NCBI RefSeq assembly: GCF_023516435.1
Contig: NZ_CP097332.1
Location: forward strand, 124,001-188,000
DNA: 64,000 nt
DNA from: Jatrophihabitans telluris
GTDB lineage: Bacteria > Actinomycetota > Actinomycetes > Mycobacteriales > Jatrophihabitantaceae
Direction of reading: 5' to 3'
Within the stretch, counting starts at the first letter, position 1. Each line of letters opens with the position of its first letter. The position numbers and the translations under genes were made by a program. This document shows positions 25,374-34,897 of this stretch, one piece after another. The notes beneath the pieces are model-generated. The model was given only the letters and a program-made list of their open reading frames with translations. It searched no databases and was not told the origin of the DNA.

Positions 25374-26744
25374 GTGGCGCGCAGTGAATCGATTCCGACG
25401 CACGACCCGACGATCGGCACGCCCGGTCAAGCGGGTCAAGACGGACAGGCACGGCGCGCGGCCGGACCGCGACGGCTGAGCGGGACCGGTCTCGGCCGTC
25501 TGCTGGCGTTGCCGGGCCTGCGCCGGTTGCTCGGAGCCCGGTTGTCGGGACAGTTCGCCGACGGCGTCTTCCAGGCCTCGCTCGCGGGGGCGGTCCTGTT
25601 CAACCCGGAGCGGCAGGCCCATGCCGCCGACATCGCCGCCGGTTTCGCGGTCCTGTTGCTTCCGTACTCAGTCCTCGGTCCGTTCGCCGGGGTGCTGCTC
25701 GACCGGTGGTGGCGGCAACGGGTCCTGCGCAACGCAAACTTGATCCGCGCCGTCCTGGTCTGTGGCGTGGCGGCGGAGATCGCCCTCGGTGTACACGGCC
25801 AGCCGTTCTACCTCAGCGCGCTGGTGGTGATCTCGATCAACCGGTTCGTGCTGTCGGCGCTGTCGGCCTCGCTCCCGCACGTCGTCGACCCGGAGCGGCT
25901 GATCACCGCCAATGCGCTGTCCACGACGTCCGGGGCGGTGGCGACATCTGTGGGGGGCGGCGTCGCCATCGGGCTGCGGGCGCTGTTCGGCGGCGACAAC
26001 GCCGGCTCGGCCGCGGTCTCGGCCGGATCGGCGGTGTTCTACCTGGCTGCGGCGACGCTGGCGGCGGCCTTCGCCGTCGCCGACCTCGGCCCTGACGACC
26101 TCACCCGGGACCGGCGGGAGACGGTGCGGTCCGTGCTGCGCGGACTGGCGGCCGGCGGGGCCCACGTCCGGTCCCACCCCTCGGTCGTGCGGGCTTTCGC
26201 CGTGATCTCCGTCCACCGCTTCGCCTACGGGGTCACCGCGATCACGACCCTGCTCCTCTACCGGAACTACTTCTCCGACGAGGGTTTTTTCCGGGCCGGC
26301 CTGCCCGGCCTGGCGCAGGTCGTGGCGGCAATCGCGGTGGGCGGCGGGCTGGCCGCGGTGGTGACTCCGTGGGCCGCCCGCCGGCTGGGCTTCACCCGCT
26401 GGCCGGCCGTCCTGCTCATCTTCGCCGGCATCGTCGAACTCCTCCTCGGCCTGCCCTTCCGGTTGCAGACCTTCCTGCCGGCCGCGGCGATGCTCGGATT
26501 CTCGGCCCAGGGCATCAAGATCTGCGTGGACACCCTGGTCGCTCAGCGGGTGCAGGACGACTTCCGCGGGCGCGTGTTCTCCCTCTACGACACGTTGTTC
26601 AACCTGCTGTTCGTGTCCGCCGCGGTGCTGACCGCGCTTCTGCTTCCGGAGTCCGGGCGCTCGGTGCTGGCGGTCACGGTGATCGCAGTGGTGTACCTCG
26701 CGGTCGGAGTCGGCTACTACGCCTCACACGACGAGGACGCCTGA
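25374..26744 (+). CDS. MFS-type transporter (Rv0037c-like)
   Basis: Encodes 456 residues with about 12 membrane segments after a 50-residue polar start. The first helix LLGARLSGQFADGVFQASLAGAVLFNP, the loop GPFAGVLLDRWWRQRVL and the late segment MLGFSAQGIKICVDTLVAQRVQDDFRGRVFSLYDTLFNLLFV resemble the MFS_3/enterobactin-exporter branch found in mycobacterial Rv0037c. Likely an exporter; substrate unknown. GTG 25374 is chosen because a -10 element lies just upstream (leaderless). The same frame is open far upstream, but that part is antisense to yqgE. Confidence 0.85.
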   Translation: MARSESIPTHDPTIGTPGQAGQDGQARRAAGPRRLSGTGLGRLLALPGLRRLLGARLSGQFADGVFQASLAGAVLFNPERQAHAADIAAGFAVLLLPYSVLGPFAGVLLDRWWRQRVLRNANLIRAVLVCGVAAEIALGVHGQPFYLSALVVISINRFVLSALSASLPHVVDPERLITANALSTTSGAVATSVGGGVAIGLRALFGGDNAGSAAVSAGSAVFYLAAATLAAAFAVADLGPDDLTRDRRETVRSVLRGLAAGGAHVRSHPSVVRAFAVISVHRFAYGVTAITTLLLYRNYFSDEGFFRAGLPGLAQVVAAIAVGGGLAAVVTPWAARRLGFTRWPAVLLIFAGIVELLLGLPFRLQTFLPAAAMLGFSAQGIKICVDTLVAQRVQDDFRGRVFSLYDTLFNLLFVSAAVLTALLLPESGRSVLAVTVIAVVYLAVGVGYYASHDEDA

Positions 26745-26753
26745 GCACAGCGC

Positions 26754-28199
26754 CTACTGCTGCTCGCCCCACCATTGCAGCAGCGCGGCAACGGCGGCCT
26801 CATGGTCCAGCGGACCCCGCTCCATCCGCAGTTCGAGCAGGTGGGCGTAGGCCTTCCCGACCGCCGGGCCGGGCCGGATCCCGAGCACCTGCATGATCTC
26901 GGTGCCATCCAGGTCGGGCCGGATGGCGTCCAGTTCCTCCTGGGCCCGTAGGGCCGCGATGCGGTTCTCCAGCTCATCGTAAGTTGCCGACAGCGCCGCG
27001 GCTTTGCGCTTGTTGCGGGTCGTGCAGTCGGAGCGGACGAGCTTGTGCAGCCGTTCCAGCAACCCTCCGGCGTCGGTCACGTAGCGGCGGACGGCCGAAT
27101 CCGTCCACTCGCCGCGGCCGTAGCCGTAGAAGCGCAGATGCAGGAAGACAAGCCGCTCGATGTCGTCGGTGACGTCCTTCGGGAACTTGAGGGCCTTCAG
27201 ACGCGCCTTCGTCAACCGGGCGCCGACGACCTCGTGGTGGTGGAACGTGACCTTGCCGTCGACGAAGCGGCGCGTGTCCGGCTTGCCGATGTCGTGCAAC
27301 AGCGCGGCCCAGCGCAGGATGAGATCGGGGCCGTCCTCGAGGTCGATCGCCTGGTCGAGCACCTGCAGGGTGTGGGCGTAGACGTCCTTGTGCTGGCCGT
27401 GCTCGTCGGTGGTCATCCGCAGGGCGGCGACTTCGGGCAGCACGGCATCGGCCAGGCCGGTGTCGACGAGCACCTCCAGCCCGCGGCGGGGATAGCGGCC
27501 CAGCATCAGCTTGTTCAGTTCGGCCTGCACGCGCTCGGAGGTGATCCGGGCCAGTTCGGGAGCCAGCTCCGTCATCGCAGCCGCGACCTCCGGCGCCAGG
27601 CTCACCCCCAGCGTGGCGACGAAGCGGGCCGCACGCAGCATCCGCAGCGGGTCGTCAGCGAAGGACTCCTGCGGAGTCGCCGGGGTACGCAGCACCCCCC
27701 GGGCCAGGTCGGCCAGCCCTCCGTACGGGTCGTGGAACGACCGGTCGGCCACCGATACGGCCATGGCGTTCATGGTGAAATCACGACGGCGCAGGTCGTC
27801 GGTCAGGTTGTCGCCGTAGGCCACGATCGGATTGCGGCTGACCCGGTCGTAGCGGTCGGCGCGGAAGGTCGTGATCTCACACGGCTGTCCGGCGTAGCGG
27901 ACGCCCACCGTCCCGAACTCGATCCCCGTCGTCCAGATCGCCTGCACCGGACCGCGTGCCCCTGAGCCCCCTGAGCCCACTGAGCCGGCTGAGCCCACTG
28001 AGCCGGCCGGATCGAGCAATTGGAGCACCCGCTCGGGGCGGGCATCAGTGGTGAAGTCGAGATCGCTGACCGGGCGACCCATCAGCGCGTCGCGGACCGG
28101 CCCTCCGACCAGATAGAGCTCGTGGCCGGCCGCGGCGAACAGCTCACCCAGCTGTTGGGCAGCCGCTGGAACGACGACGAGGTCGGCGGGATCGGTCAC
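26754..28199 (-). CDS. pcnA: CCA tRNA nucleotidyltransferase (PcnA/Cca)
   Basis: Encodes 481 residues and adds or repairs the 3' CCA of tRNAs. The class II nucleotidyltransferase head has YLVGGPVRDALMGRPVSDLDFTTDARP with the metal-binding DLD. The RNA-binding domain includes RRRDFTMNAMAVS and DDPLRMLRAARFVATLG. A C-terminal HD domain (LHDIGKPDTR...FHHHEVVGA) follows. GTG 28199 has GAGGGG nine bases upstream. Between strands of the head there is an unusual Gly/Ser/Val low-complexity insert encoded by a DNA repeat at about 27960-28010. The gene is divergent from the Nudix gene, as in mycobacteria. Confidence 0.94.
   Translation of the reverse strand: MTDPADLVVVPAAAQQLGELFAAAGHELYLVGGPVRDALMGRPVSDLDFTTDARPERVLQLLDPAGSVGSAGSVGSGGSGARGPVQAIWTTGIEFGTVGVRYAGQPCEITTFRADRYDRVSRNPIVAYGDNLTDDLRRRDFTMNAMAVSVADRSFHDPYGGLADLARGVLRTPATPQESFADDPLRMLRAARFVATLGVSLAPEVAAAMTELAPELARITSERVQAELNKLMLGRYPRRGLEVLVDTGLADAVLPEVAALRMTTDEHGQHKDVYAHTLQVLDQAIDLEDGPDLILRWAALLHDIGKPDTRRFVDGKVTFHHHEVVGARLTKARLKALKFPKDVTDDIERLVFLHLRFYGYGRGEWTDSAVRRYVTDAGGLLERLHKLVRSDCTTRNKRKAAALSATYDELENRIAALRAQEELDAIRPDLDGTEIMQVLGIRPGPAVGKAYAHLLELRMERGPLDHEAAVAALLQWWGEQQ
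27957..28010. repeat. In-frame low-complexity repeat within pcnA
   Basis: Repeated CTGAGCC(C/G) units with 6-9-base periodicity encode an alternating Gly-Ser-Val/Ala tract (GSVGSAGSVGSGGSGARG) in the catalytic head of the CCA-adding enzyme. It reads through in frame and probably forms a flexible loop. Confidence 0.75.
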
Positions 28200-28299
28200 G
28201 CGAAGCACCCCTCGGACTCGGTCACGTCGGGCAAGCCTACTGACACGCCGCCCCCGCGCCGGACCGCCCACGCTGAGGCAGAAGCGGAACCGGGCTGGG

Positions 28300-28312
28300 T
28301 AGCATCGGGCAC
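28300..28312 (+). promoter_or_regulatory. -10 element for a probable leaderless Nudix transcript
   Basis: TAGCAT (28300-28305) fits TANNNT and is followed by exactly seven bases before ATG 28313, with no ribosome-binding site between. Transcription would begin at the start codon. Confidence 0.5.
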
Positions 28313-28780
28313 ATGTCCCGCGCGTCGACCACCCGGCGTCCGCGGCTTCCTCGAGTCGATGAGACGAGTGCTGGTGGGCTCGTCGTCGACCTGTCCGGCG
28401 CGGTGCCCCTGGGCGCCCTGATCGGACGGATGAATCGCCGCGGGCAGCTCTTGTGGTCCCTGCCGAAGGGACACCTCGAGCAGGGCGAGACCGCCGAGCA
28501 GGCCGCCGTCCGGGAGGTCGAGGAGGAGACGGGCATCGCCGGGGTGATCATGGGCGAACTCGGCACGATCGACTTCTGGTTCGTCGCCGACGGTCGGCGG
28601 GTACACAAGACCGTCCATCATTACCTGCTCCGGGCGACCGGCGGTGAGCTGTCGGACTCCGATGTCGAGGTCACGGAGGTCGCGTGGGTGGAGCTGCCGC
28701 GGATCGCCGACAAGCTGGCCTACTCCGACGAGCGGGACCTGTTGGCCCAGGCGAGCAGGCTGTTGGCGGAAACGGCGTGA
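28313..28780 (+). CDS. Nudix hydrolase (MutT4-like)
   Basis: Encodes 155 residues. The Nudix box [20 protein letters not shown] plus TGI is complete and sits after KGxL-type sequence SLPKGHL. The N-terminal [13 protein letters not shown] and C-terminal [25 protein letters not shown] match the Nudix gene that follows the CCA-adding enzyme gene in mycobacteria. It hydrolyses a nucleoside diphosphate derivative; substrate is not known. It is probably leaderless, and its stop overlaps the DUF6049 start (TGATG), so it begins a nudix-DUF6049-murJ operon. Confidence 0.93.
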   Translation: MSRASTTRRPRLPRVDETSAGGLVVDLSGAVPLGALIGRMNRRGQLLWSLPKGHLEQGETAEQAAVREVEEETGIAGVIMGELGTIDFWFVADGRRVHKTVHHYLLRATGGELSDSDVEVTEVAWVELPRIADKLAYSDERDLLAQASRLLAETA

Positions 28781-31035
28781 TGCCGGCCGCGATCGCTCCG
28801 ATCCGGGCGGCGGCGGCCGTGAGCTGCCTGGTCTGCCTGGTGTTGTTGCTGGCCGCGCTGAACGTGGCCGGGTCAGGGATGGCCTCGGCCACGGCGACAA
28901 CCGGGGCGCCGGCCGCGGCGACCACGATGCAGACCGCGATCCAGACCACGATCCCGTCCACGATCCCGGCCACGATCCCGGCCACGATCCCGGCCACGGG
29001 CGTCAGCGTCACCCTGCTGTCCTTCTCCCCGCAAACCCCCTCGGCCGCGCTGGCCGACGTCGCCAAACCCATCACGGTCCGCGCCTCGATCAACAACAAC
29101 AGCAACGTCAGCTACTCCGACGTGGCGGTCGGCATGGAGCGCGGTCACCCACTCGGCACCGAGTCCGCGGTGCTCGACGCGCTTACGAACCCGCCCGAGA
29201 CCAACGACCTGGCCAGCTCCAACGACGCCGACCAGCACCAGCCACTGCCCGCCCACGCCACGATCACCGTCACCTACATCACGACGGCCGAAAGCGGATC
29301 CGGCCTGTGCCTGTGCTTCGCCGCCGCAGTCCTGCCCTACGCACTCGTGGTCAGCGGCCAGACCGATCCGACCAGCGGCTTCGCCGAGATCGGCCGAACC
29401 CAGGTGCTGGTCCCCAGCTTCCAGAGCCCGCCTCAGCCGGTGAACGTCGCCTGGATCTGGCCTCTGATCGAGCGGCCGCACCGGATCATGGACGAGCGGG
29501 TCTTCTCCGACGACGGCTTGGCGGCGCTGGTCGCCCCCCAGGGCCGGCTGAGCCGGGCCCTGGAAGTCGCGCGGGGACTGGCGTTCGCCAAGAAATCGGT
29601 GCCGATGACCTTGCTGGTGGACCCGGAGTTGCTCGACAGCCTGACGATCATGGCCTCCCCGGCGGGTTACCAGTACCGGTCGGGCAAAACGCTGCTGAAA
29701 GGGACGGGCGGGGCGGACGCGGCCCGATGGCTGGCCGGCTTCAACTCGGTGGCCACGCGGGACCAGGTTGCCCTGACCGCGCTCGCCGATCCGGACGTCA
29801 ACGCCCTCGCACGGGCCGGCCTCACCTACAGCACCAGTCTCGACCAGGCGGTGCAGACCCGCATCAAGCCCTACCTGGGTGGCCGTGACCCCAACGGGCT
29901 CACGTCACTGGCGGTGCCGTCCGGCGGTGCGTACACCAGCAAGGGCCTGGCGGCCGCCCTCACCGCCGGCGCCACCACCCTCGTCCTCAACGACGGTGCC
30001 CTGAGCGGCCAGAACAAGGCGGACGTGACTCCCGACGCGGTCTCGCCCCTGCCCTCGGCCACCGGGACCGCGACCGCCGTCGTGACCGACTCGACCCTTC
30101 AACGACTGACCGGCCAGCTGCTCAGTGGACGCTCGACGGCCACGGCCTTGCAGAACCTGCTCTCGATGTTGGCGATCCGCGCGGTGGTCGAACCTGATCG
30201 CGCCCATTTCGCGGTGCTGTCGGCCGACCGGTACCTCGACGTCGACCCGACCTCGGCCATCGCTGCCCTGCAGGCCCTGGCCACGAGCGCGGTCACTCGG
30301 ACCATCGCTCTGAACGACGCGCTCACGACGGTGACCCCGGTCGACCGTGGTCCGTTGCAGACCGGCGCCGAGTCGGCCGCGAACGAGGTGAGCGCCACGC
30401 AGTTGCAGGCGCTGGCCACGATCGCCGGCCAGGTCGCTTCGCTACGGGACGCGTTGTCCAGTGATGCCGCCGCCGGGCTGCTCGGTGGCTTCGCCGGTGC
30501 CATCCAGCGAGCAGAATCCAGTGCCTGGCGCAGCAGCCGAGCCAACGGCGCGGCAGTCACCAACGAGATCGGGACGGCCATCACGACGCGACTGAATTCG
30601 GTGTCCCTGGTGAAGCCGGCCGAGGGCACCTACGGCCTGTCCTCGGCGAACTCGCCGGTGCTGGTCACCGTCCAGAACAAGCTGAACGTCGACGTCAAGG
30701 TACGGGTGGTCATCTCGGCCGGGGGGGCGATCGGATTCCAGGCGCCCCCGCTGACCGAGATCGTCCCGGCCAACGGGCGCAAGACGATTCCGGTCCCCGC
30801 CCACACCGAGCGGCTGGGCCAGTTCCGGGTGACGGCAACCCTGACCACGCCGGACAACCAGGTCCTCGGCACGCCGGTCGCGCTACAGCTGCGGGCGACC
30901 GCGCTGGGAGGCATCACGAAGTTCATCACGATCGCGGCCGCGGCCCTGCTCGTTCTGCTGTTGCTGCGCCGGGTGGTGCGCCGCGTCCGGCACGCCCGCC
31001 GCGCCCAACCCGGCCGACCGGTGCCTGCCCCATGA
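28780..31035 (+). CDS. DUF6049 family exported membrane protein
   Basis: Encodes 751 residues. A signal peptide (AAAVSCLVCLVLLLAALNVAGSG) leads to a large extracytoplasmic region of about 690 residues and a final membrane segment (FITIAAAALLVLLLLRRVV) with a basic tail. An Ig-like N-terminal part (VSVTLLSFSPQTPSAA...) is followed by a region with WIWPLIERPHRIMDERVFSDDGLAAL and MTLLVDPELLDSL typical of DUF6049. The position between the Nudix gene and murJ equals that of mycobacterial Rv3909. A direct role in envelope assembly is inferred from this context only. Near residue 50 a 12-base DNA repeat encodes TIPATIPATIPAT. The stop overlaps murJ by four bases. Confidence 0.87.
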   Translation: MPAAIAPIRAAAAVSCLVCLVLLLAALNVAGSGMASATATTGAPAAATTMQTAIQTTIPSTIPATIPATIPATGVSVTLLSFSPQTPSAALADVAKPITVRASINNNSNVSYSDVAVGMERGHPLGTESAVLDALTNPPETNDLASSNDADQHQPLPAHATITVTYITTAESGSGLCLCFAAAVLPYALVVSGQTDPTSGFAEIGRTQVLVPSFQSPPQPVNVAWIWPLIERPHRIMDERVFSDDGLAALVAPQGRLSRALEVARGLAFAKKSVPMTLLVDPELLDSLTIMASPAGYQYRSGKTLLKGTGGADAARWLAGFNSVATRDQVALTALADPDVNALARAGLTYSTSLDQAVQTRIKPYLGGRDPNGLTSLAVPSGGAYTSKGLAAALTAGATTLVLNDGALSGQNKADVTPDAVSPLPSATGTATAVVTDSTLQRLTGQLLSGRSTATALQNLLSMLAIRAVVEPDRAHFAVLSADRYLDVDPTSAIAALQALATSAVTRTIALNDALTTVTPVDRGPLQTGAESAANEVSATQLQALATIAGQVASLRDALSSDAAAGLLGGFAGAIQRAESSAWRSSRANGAAVTNEIGTAITTRLNSVSLVKPAEGTYGLSSANSPVLVTVQNKLNVDVKVRVVISAGGAIGFQAPPLTEIVPANGRKTIPVPAHTERLGQFRVTATLTTPDNQVLGTPVALQLRATALGGITKFITIAAAALLVLLLLRRVVRRVRHARRAQPGRPVPAP

Positions 31036-33020
31036 CCGGGCCCGATCCAGCCGCGAACTCCGATTGGAGCGAGCCGAAGATCTACGGCTCCCCGATGCCG
31101 GTCCCGGGCGACGCATCGTCGCTGGCCGTCGCGGTCGCTCAGTCCGACGAGGCCGACCGGGCGGGCGAGGACGGACAGTTCTCCGACTTCGGCCACCACC
31201 TTCCCGACAGCCCGTGGAGCAGTCCGACGTACCACGGCCCGCGCCGGTTCCGGCCCCGCGGCGACGGTGACGAACCGGCGGGCGCCGCGACGGTCGACGG
31301 CGGCGTGGCCGCGGCCGACGCCTCCGGCGCGGAGCTGGCAGGTGAGCCGACTGACGAACCGGGGGGCGGCCACCCGGGCGAGCAGCCTGCGGACGAAGCC
31401 CCGGCGCCGAGCCTGCTGGCCTCGAGCCGGACGATGGCGATCGCGAGCCTGGCCAGTCGCGCCACCGGCTTCCTGCGGACCATGGCGATCGGTGCGGCAC
31501 TCGGTTCGGGCGTGGACGGGATCGCCGACGCCTACAACCTCGGCAACACGCTTCCGAACATGGTCTACGAGCTGCTGCTCGGCGGTGTGCTGACCAGTGT
31601 GATCATCCCGGTGCTGGTCAAGGCCCAGCAGGACGACCGGGACCGCGGCGTCGCCTACACCCAGCGCCTGCTCTCGCTGGCCGTCGTGGGCCTGGCCGTT
31701 ACGACCCTGCTGGCCGTGCTGGCCGCACCCCTGCTGATCGACCTGTACCAGGGCGACGCCCCGTTCCATTCCCTGGCCACGCTGTGGGCGACCCTGCTGC
31801 TGCCGGAGATCTTCTTCTACGGCGTGGGCGCCATGCTGTCGGCGATCCTGAACACCCGACACGTCTACGGCTGGCCCGCTTGGGCGCCGGTGGCCAACAA
31901 CCTGATCACCATCGCCGCCGCGCTGCTGTACCGCCTCGTCCCCGGGCCGTCCCACCTGAGCGCGGGCACGATCAGCAACACCCAGATCCTGGTCATCGGC
32001 ATCGGCACGACTCTGGGCATCGTGGCCCAGGCCCTGATCCTTTTCCTCCCGCTGCGCCGGATCGGCTTCCGGTGGCGCTGGCGGTTCCGGGCTGCGCCGA
32101 ACGAGGCCGGACGAATGGCCGAGTTCCGCACTCTCACCCTGTGGGTGCTGGGCTACGTCGCCGTCAGCCAGATCGGGGTCTACGTCATCAACCGGGTGGC
32201 CTCCGGGCAGCGCACCGGCATCACCATCTTCGCCAACGCCGACCTGCTCTTCCAGGTCCCGTACGGCATCGTCGGGGTGTCCCTGCTGACCGCGTTGATG
32301 CCGCGAATGAGCCGGGCGGCCGCCCGCGGGGACAACGAGGACGTGCTGGACGACCTCCGCCTGGGGACGCGGCTGTCGGCGGTCGCACTGGTGCCCATCG
32401 CCGCCGGGCTGATCGTGTTGGGCCCGGCGTTCACCAGCGTCATCCTGCTCGGCCGCTTCGATGTCTCGCAGGCCCGGCTGGTCGGCATCGCGCTGGCGGC
32501 CGGCGCCTTCGGCCTGCTGCCCTTCGCACTGGTCATGCTGCAGCAGCGAGTGTTCTACGCGATGCGTGATGCGCGTACCCCCGCCTTGATCAACCTGGCC
32601 ATGGTGGGCACCAAGGTGGTCCTGGTCCTGCTGGCCTCCACGATGTTGCACGGCCGATCGATCATCATCGCCCTGACCGTGTCGACGTCGCTGTCCTACA
32701 TCGCCGGGTGTACTGCCGGTCATCTGCTGCTGCGGCGCCGCTTCGGCCGGCTGGGCTTCTCCCCGGTCGTGCGGATGGTGGCACTGATCGCGGCTGCCTC
32801 CCTCGCCGGTGCTGCGGTTGCGCTCGGGGTGGTCGAACTGGTCAACGCCGTATTGGGCGTCGGCCGGGTCTCCGGACTGGTGCAGCTCGTCGGTGGCGGT
32901 GTTCTCGGGCTGGTGACGATGGCCGCGATCGCCGTGCGGCTGCCGATCCCCGAGGTTGCGCAGCTGGCCTCCGTGGTGCGTGGGCGCCTGGGTAGAAAGC
33001 CGGACGTACCCGTCGGTTGA
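31032..33020 (+). CDS. murJ: Lipid II flippase MurJ (MviN family)
   Basis: Encodes 662 residues. After a 125-residue polar acidic N-terminus, the MurJ core begins at ASRATGFLRTMAIGAALGSGVDGIADAYNLGNTLPNMVYELLLGGVL, with the conserved arginine and the NxxP-type helix, and carries 14 membrane segments in the MOP-superfamily pattern. It moves lipid II across the membrane for peptidoglycan synthesis. Mycobacterial MurJ has a long C-terminal pseudokinase and extracellular extension; here the protein ends shortly after the last membrane helix (RGRLGRKPDVPVG). The upstream gene overlaps by four bases. The downstream gene is trxB, with no sigM between. Confidence 0.95.
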   Translation: MTGPDPAANSDWSEPKIYGSPMPVPGDASSLAVAVAQSDEADRAGEDGQFSDFGHHLPDSPWSSPTYHGPRRFRPRGDGDEPAGAATVDGGVAAADASGAELAGEPTDEPGGGHPGEQPADEAPAPSLLASSRTMAIASLASRATGFLRTMAIGAALGSGVDGIADAYNLGNTLPNMVYELLLGGVLTSVIIPVLVKAQQDDRDRGVAYTQRLLSLAVVGLAVTTLLAVLAAPLLIDLYQGDAPFHSLATLWATLLLPEIFFYGVGAMLSAILNTRHVYGWPAWAPVANNLITIAAALLYRLVPGPSHLSAGTISNTQILVIGIGTTLGIVAQALILFLPLRRIGFRWRWRFRAAPNEAGRMAEFRTLTLWVLGYVAVSQIGVYVINRVASGQRTGITIFANADLLFQVPYGIVGVSLLTALMPRMSRAAARGDNEDVLDDLRLGTRLSAVALVPIAAGLIVLGPAFTSVILLGRFDVSQARLVGIALAAGAFGLLPFALVMLQQRVFYAMRDARTPALINLAMVGTKVVLVLLASTMLHGRSIIIALTVSTSLSYIAGCTAGHLLLRRRFGRLGFSPVVRMVALIAAASLAGAAVALGVVELVNAVLGVGRVSGLVQLVGGGVLGLVTMAAIAVRLPIPEVAQLASVVRGRLGRKPDVPVG

Positions 33021-33134
33021 GCCGGTCGCGAGCCCCCGTACGACGGGCCTGCACCGGAATAGCGGACCCCATAGACTCGTTGCAGGAGAGCCGCCGGAGC
33101 CGGCGGCCGAATCGAGAGACCAATCGAGGTAGTT

Positions 33135-34100
33135 GTGGCTACGACCCACCGCAAGGTGATCATCGTCGGTTCCGGCCCCGCGGGTTACACCGCGGCCCTG
33201 TACTGCGCCCGGGCCGAGCTGAACCCGCTGGTGTTCGAAGGCAGCCAGTACGGCGGCGCCCTGATGAACACCACCGAGGTCGAGAACTACCCCGGCTTCC
33301 CGAGCGGCATCATGGGTCCGGATCTGATGACTGAGATCCGCAGCCAGGCCGAGAAGTTCGGGGCCGAGCTGGTCAGTGACGACGTCGTGTCGGTCGACCT
33401 GTCCGGCGACGTGAAGATCGTGCGCACCCACGACGGCGAGTTCACGGCCGATGCGGTGATCCTGGCCATGGGCAGTGCGTACAAGAAGCTGGGCGTACCG
33501 CGCGAGGACGAGCTATCCGGCCACGGCGTGTCCTGGTGTGCGACCTGCGACGGCTTCTTCTTCCGCGGTCAGAACATCGTGGTCGTCGGCGGTGGTGACA
33601 CCGCGATGGAGGAAGCGACGTTCCTGACCCGCTTCGCCGACCACGTCACCGTCGTGCACCGCCGCGACGGCCTGCGTGCCAGCAAGATCATGGCCGAGCG
33701 CGCGATGGAGAATCCGAAGATCAGTTTCGAGTGGAACTCCGAGGTCGCCGAGATCCACGGCGAGCAGAAGGTCACGGGCCTGACCTTGCGGGACACGGTC
33801 ACCGGCCAGACCCGCGAGGTCGCGGCGACCGGGCTGTTCATCGCGATCGGGCATGACCCGCGATCGGGCATCGTCGCCGATCAGATCGAGCTGGACGAGG
33901 AGGGTTACATCCTCGTCGAGGGACGCACCACCCGTACGAACCTTCCCGGCGTGTTCGCGGCCGGCGACGTCGTCGATCACACGTATCGTCAGGCCATCAC
34001 CGCGGCGGGCAGCGGTTGTGCCGCCGCGCTGGACGCGGAGAAGTTCCTGGCCGCGCTGGAATCGGTCCACGACCCGGTGCTGGCCTCGATCGAGTCCTGA
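33135..34100 (+). CDS. trxB: Thioredoxin reductase
   Basis: Encodes 321 residues. The FAD-binding start [22 protein letters not shown], the redox-active CATCDGFFF (CxxC), the NADPH-binding [13 protein letters not shown] and the C-terminal FAD motif [23 protein letters not shown] are all present, as in low-Mr bacterial thioredoxin reductase. It reduces the neighbouring thioredoxin with NADPH. The start is GTG 33135 with GAGGT upstream. There are 114 bases to murJ, which hold its own promoter region. trxA follows at 128 bases. Confidence 0.97.
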   Translation: MATTHRKVIIVGSGPAGYTAALYCARAELNPLVFEGSQYGGALMNTTEVENYPGFPSGIMGPDLMTEIRSQAEKFGAELVSDDVVSVDLSGDVKIVRTHDGEFTADAVILAMGSAYKKLGVPREDELSGHGVSWCATCDGFFFRGQNIVVVGGGDTAMEEATFLTRFADHVTVVHRRDGLRASKIMAERAMENPKISFEWNSEVAEIHGEQKVTGLTLRDTVTGQTREVAATGLFIAIGHDPRSGIVADQIELDEEGYILVEGRTTRTNLPGVFAAGDVVDHTYRQAITAAGSGCAAALDAEKFLAALESVHDPVLASIES

Positions 34101-34227
34101 CCCACCGGCGCCCGGGTGCTGACCACCGCGATCCGGGCGTTCGGCTATCGCCGAGTGTGGGAAGGGTTTCGGCCCGTCCCGCGTTCATCTCACAGCAGTA
34201 CCTACCGTTTTCTGAGGAGTCGCTCCC

Positions 34228-34557
34228 ATGGGCCAGAACACCACCCCCGTAACCGACGCCAGCTTCGCCGCTGACGTCCTCCAGTCCGACGTCCCCGTCC
34301 TGGTGGACTTCTGGGCCGAATGGTGCGGACCGTGCCGCCTGGTCGCCCCCGTCCTGGAGGAGATCGCCGGTGAGCACGCCGGCAAGATCAAGGTCGTCAA
34401 GCTGAACATCGACGAGAACCCCGGCGTGGCGCGCGACTACCAAATCATGTCGATCCCCACGATGTCGGTGTTCAAGGGCGGCGAGGTGGTCAAGTCCATC
34501 GTCGGCGCCAAGCCGAAGGCGGCCCTGCTCAAGGACCTCGCCGACTACATCGGCTGA
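34228..34557 (+). CDS. trxA: Thioredoxin
   Basis: Encodes 109 residues. The active site [19 protein letters not shown] and the conserved cis-proline segment [14 protein letters not shown] identify a classical thioredoxin. It is a general protein-disulfide reductant driven by TrxB. CTGAGGAG lies nine bases before ATG 34228. The upstream gap of 127 bases from trxB may carry a separate promoter. A terminator hairpin lies downstream. Confidence 0.97.
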   Translation: MGQNTTPVTDASFAADVLQSDVPVLVDFWAEWCGPCRLVAPVLEEIAGEHAGKIKVVKLNIDENPGVARDYQIMSIPTMSVFKGGEVVKSIVGAKPKAALLKDLADYIG

Positions 34558-34641
34558 CCTCCCTGCCGATCTGACAGGCGACAAATGGGCTCCGGCCGCG
34601 CACCGGCGTTCAGCCACTGCCGGCCGCCCCTACATACAGCC

Positions 34642-34679
34642 CTGAAGGCCGTTCACCCGCCGAGGTGAGCGGCCTTCAG
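34642..34679 (+). terminator. Terminator after trxA
   Basis: CTGAAGGCCG(T)TCACC pairs with GGTGA(G)CGGCCTTCAG around CGCCGA, a stem of about 15 bp with one mismatch. It ends the trx transcript 85 bases past the trxA stop. Confidence 0.8.
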
Positions 34680-34698
34680 GCGTTGTGCCGCCGTTCAA

Positions 34699-34784
34699 GG
34701 CTCTATGCGGCTCGATACGGCTCTGTGCGGCCCTGTGCGGCTCTCTGTGCGGCTCTCTGGGCGGCTCTCTGTGCGGCTCTGTGG
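34699..34784. repeat. Imperfect 10-12-bp tandem repeat between trxA and cwlM
   Basis: Eight or so copies of GGCTCTSTGTGC-like units, some 10 and some 12 bases long, follow the trxA terminator. The gap of 340 bases between trxA and the amidase otherwise shows no gene. Confidence 0.75.
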
Positions 34785-34897
34785 GACCCGGTTCGAGGCG
34801 AGCCGACAGCGGATCGGGCATCGCCTACTGGCCGCCACCTGGATTGCCCTGATTCCGGGCAGAACGGTCGCGGTCGACGCCGGTAGCGGTTTCGGTA

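Noticed and set aside
30630-33431. 933-residue minus-strand open frame
   Set aside because: It is antisense to the DUF6049 gene and MurJ, has low-complexity Gln/His/Asp/Gly composition typical of shadow frames in GC-rich DNA, and has no recognisable domain.
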